From CAMNAO01 sp045605145 (GTDB taxonomy: Bacteria > Bacillota > Clostridia > Oscillospirales > Oscillospiraceae), in contig JAZUPH010000053.1 of assembly GCA_045605145.1 (NCBI GenBank), positions 1 through 23,172 on the forward strand: DNA of 23,172 nucleotides, in the 5' to 3' direction. The notes under the pieces are model-generated. The model saw only the letters and a list, made by a program, of their open reading frames with translations, had not been told where the DNA came from and did no database searches. The translations under genes and the position numbers were made by a program. Shown in pieces: positions 22,093-23,172 of the stretch (position 1 is the first letter of the stretch; the number at the start of each line of letters is the position of its first letter).

Positions 22093-22121
22093 GAATAAAA
22101 CAGGAAAAAACAGGCAATTAT
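22093..22121 (+). promoter_or_regulatory. Sigma-F-like promoter before spoIIR
   Basis: GAATA (22093-22097), exactly 15 bases, then GGCAATTAT (22113-22121). It has the same -35 and spacing as the element before the SpoIIQ-like gene, with one mismatch in each half to the remembered sigma-F pattern. The -10 lies within the ispE terminator hairpin. Predicted leader is about 50 bases. Confidence 0.4.
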
Positions 22122-22152
22122 GTGTACGCGGTACATAAATTGCCTGTTTTTT
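22105..22152 (+). terminator. Large terminator hairpin after ispE
   Basis: A 15-base perfect stem (22105-22119 with 22138-22152), made of A6/T6 plus CAGGCAATT, is extended inward by a further GTAC-GCG-GTAC helix. The six As and six Ts at its ends mean it can stop transcription on both strands. It separates ispE from spoIIR. Confidence 0.9.
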
Positions 22153-22179
22153 GCATTATACACGGTTAAGGAGGAGAAA

Positions 22180-22773
22180 ATGCATAGAAAACTGAAAATC
22201 TGGGGGCTAACTGCGGCAGCTTGCGCTGCGGCGGCCCTGTTTATGACGGCGGCAGTGGAAAAAAGCAGCAGCCAACTGAGCGAAAAGTTCATCCGTCTGC
22301 ACGTTGTGGCAAATTCGGACTCAGCAGACGACCAGGCGCTGAAGCTGCGCGTGCGGGACAGTGTTCTGGCGGCGATGGATGGGGTGATTACCCGTGGCAT
22401 GAGCCGGGAGGAAGCGGCGGCAGCCATAAACGCTCATTTAAGCACTGTGGAAAAGGCTGCTCTTGATGCCGCGGAAGGCTGGGGCGTCACGGTCACACTC
22501 AGCGATGAGTATTACCCCACGCGGGAGTATGACGGCTTTTCCCTGCCAGCCGGGGAGTATCTTTCACTGCGGGTAATGATCGGCGAGGCGCAGGGGCAAA
22601 ACTGGTGGTGCGTGGTCTTCCCTCCCCTGTGTACCGAGCTGTGCATTGAGGATGCGGAAGCCGTTTGGGGACTGGGTGAGGAGGAGGCGGCACTCATCAC
22701 AGGTGAGGACGGTTATGTTATACGATTCCGGCTCATCGAATGGTGGGAGCAGCTTAAAAAGACTGTCGGCTGA
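22180..22773 (+). CDS. spoIIR: Stage II sporulation protein R
   Basis: SpoIIR is made in the forespore under sigma-F and secreted to the intermembrane space, where it triggers SpoIIGA to process pro-sigma-E in the mother cell. The 197-residue protein has a signal-anchor-like hydrophobic segment (about 8-25), then FIRLHVVANSDSADDQALKLRVRD (about 37-60), the family signature. LPAGEYLSLRVMIGEAQGQNWWCVVFPPLC (centred on NWW at 141-143) closes the conserved core. The start is ATG 22180, five bases past AAGGAGG. A frame open further upstream runs back through the terminator hairpin and is not used. It stands alone, isolated from ispE by that hairpin, with a sigma-F-like element upstream and a structured segment downstream. 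Confidence 0.94.
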   Translation: MHRKLKIWGLTAAACAAAALFMTAAVEKSSSQLSEKFIRLHVVANSDSADDQALKLRVRDSVLAAMDGVITRGMSREEAAAAINAHLSTVEKAALDAAEGWGVTVTLSDEYYPTREYDGFSLPAGEYLSLRVMIGEAQGQNWWCVVFPPLCTELCIEDAEAVWGLGEEEAALITGEDGYVIRFRLIEWWEQLKKTVG

Positions 22774-22867
22774 CATCAGGAATAAATCTGCAACATTTAC
22801 ACAGGCGGGTGTTAGAGAATTTTTACCGCTTTCGGTAGTATATCGGTAAGGCTATTTGCCGTAACCT

Positions 22868-23090
22868 AATACTGCCGGTGGAGGGTATCCGCGTCAATGA
22901 CAACCACCGTAGTCTAAAAAATGTTGGGCTGGGCAGCCCGGAGCGAACCGCGGCGTGAAGATGCCCCGGGCGCTGGTGTGATTCTCTCCCCACTTTACCA
23001 TCGTTCGTCAGCACGGATGACAGCACCGTGGATAAATATCATGCTATGCGGAGGACGCACCTTTACGGGTGCCGGCAGCAATGCCGATCC
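22868..23090 (+). ncRNA. Structured noncoding RNA candidate, possibly raiA-motif RNA
   Basis: No reading frame of note exists from 22774 to the window end, yet the sequence folds densely. Local helices: CGGTGG (22876-22881) with CCACCG (22904-22909); GGGCT-GGGC-AGCCC (22926-22939); GCCCGG (22936-22941) with CCGGGC (22966-22971) enclosing GGCGT-GAAG-ATGCC (22952-22965); CACGG (23012-23016) with CCGTG (23026-23030); GCACC (23057-23061) with GGTGC (23068-23072); CGGC (23073-23076) with GCCG (23083-23086). CTGCCGG (22872-22878) matches CCGGCAG (23072-23078) and could close the whole about 210-base unit. Some helices compete. The unpaired AGTCTAAAAAATGTTGGG (22911-22928) looks like a conserved single-stranded motif. 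Size, motif and Clostridia context recall the raiA-motif RNA, which is reported to affect sporulation; this is recognition from memory, not a search. Strand is inferred from hairpin loops and the AGTCTAAAAAATG phrase. Ends are approximate, and no clear promoter is seen. Confidence 0.55.
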
Positions 23091-23148
23091 GGAGTGGAAC
23101 CCTCAGCCTATGCGCGTCGGACGGATGTGCGCGCGATCCTGCGAGTGT

Positions 23149-23171
23149 CCTGTTACATTGACCTGTTACAT
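23149..23171 (+). repeat. Tandem 10-base direct repeat CCTGTTACAT
   Basis: CCTGTTACAT occurs at 23149-23158 and again at 23162-23171, period 13 bases, with TTGACC between. It may be a regulatory repeat or a promoter part for a gene beyond the window. Between 23091 and 23148 I see only GC-rich short palindromes such as GCGCG (23112-23116) with CGCGC (23130-23134). Confidence 0.6.
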
Positions 23172-23172
23172 A

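Noticed and set aside
22860..23120. Cobalamin, FMN, c-di-AMP or T-box riboswitch, RNase P RNA, tmRNA, or HEARO/omega RNA
   Set aside because: Short phrases such as CCGGAGTGGAACC and ACCGCGG looked familiar, but the ordered conserved cores of these RNAs are missing and no fitting downstream gene is in view.

Overview
The window looks like chromosomal core sequence from an endospore-forming member of the Clostridia, most likely a GC-rich gut lineage of the Oscillospirales type. This rests on a SpoIIQ-like M23 protein, SpoIIR, the Firmicutes-type AddAB helicase-nuclease (instead of RecBCD), strong GGAGG ribosome binding sites, and Clostridia-style palindromic repeats between genes. The lineage call is inference from gene content and composition; no 16S rRNA gene is present.

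Layout. 1-590: the 3' end of a YwqG/DUF1963 gene with its terminator, in visibly AT-richer sequence. 620-1145: tRNA-Leu(CAG) and rpmE (bL31), both on the minus strand with near-consensus promoters. 1208-8075: addB-addA operon, minus strand, 14-base overlap. 8197-10154: dxs (MEP isoprenoid pathway) with its own promoter and terminator, divergent from addB. 10155-10560: gene-free, holding copies of a palindromic mobile-type repeat. 10562-11642: a solitary uroporphyrinogen-decarboxylase-family gene whose SD directly abuts a terminator-like hairpin. 11643-11950: more palindromic repeats. 11953-14380: two translationally coupled CNNM/CorC-type membrane proteins. 14430-16375: a Na/Pi cotransporter-PhoU fusion transcribed divergently. 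16423-17315: SpoIIQ-like M23 protein. 17391-18275: dapA. 18326-19252: AraC-family regulator divergent from dapA. 19308-19954: small membrane proteins DUF378 and DUF1294 with a leader able to fold in two exclusive ways. 19978-22082: archaeal-type phosphoglycerate mutase coupled to ispE. 22180-22773: spoIIR. 22774-23172: no gene, but a strongly structured segment, read as a noncoding RNA, possibly of the raiA-motif class.

How the genes fit together. Both dxs and ispE feed isopentenyl diphosphate synthesis by the MEP route. AddA and AddB form one double-strand-break repair enzyme. SpoIIQ and SpoIIR belong to the forespore programme, and both genes are preceded by a GAATA-N15-GG element resembling a sigma-F promoter. 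The coupled CNNM pair may be a heteromeric ion transporter. The most interesting uncharacterised parts are the structured RNA after spoIIR, the switch-like DUF378 leader, the hairpin fused to the URO-D SD, and the asymmetric CNNM pair. No complete novel defence or mobile system is visible.
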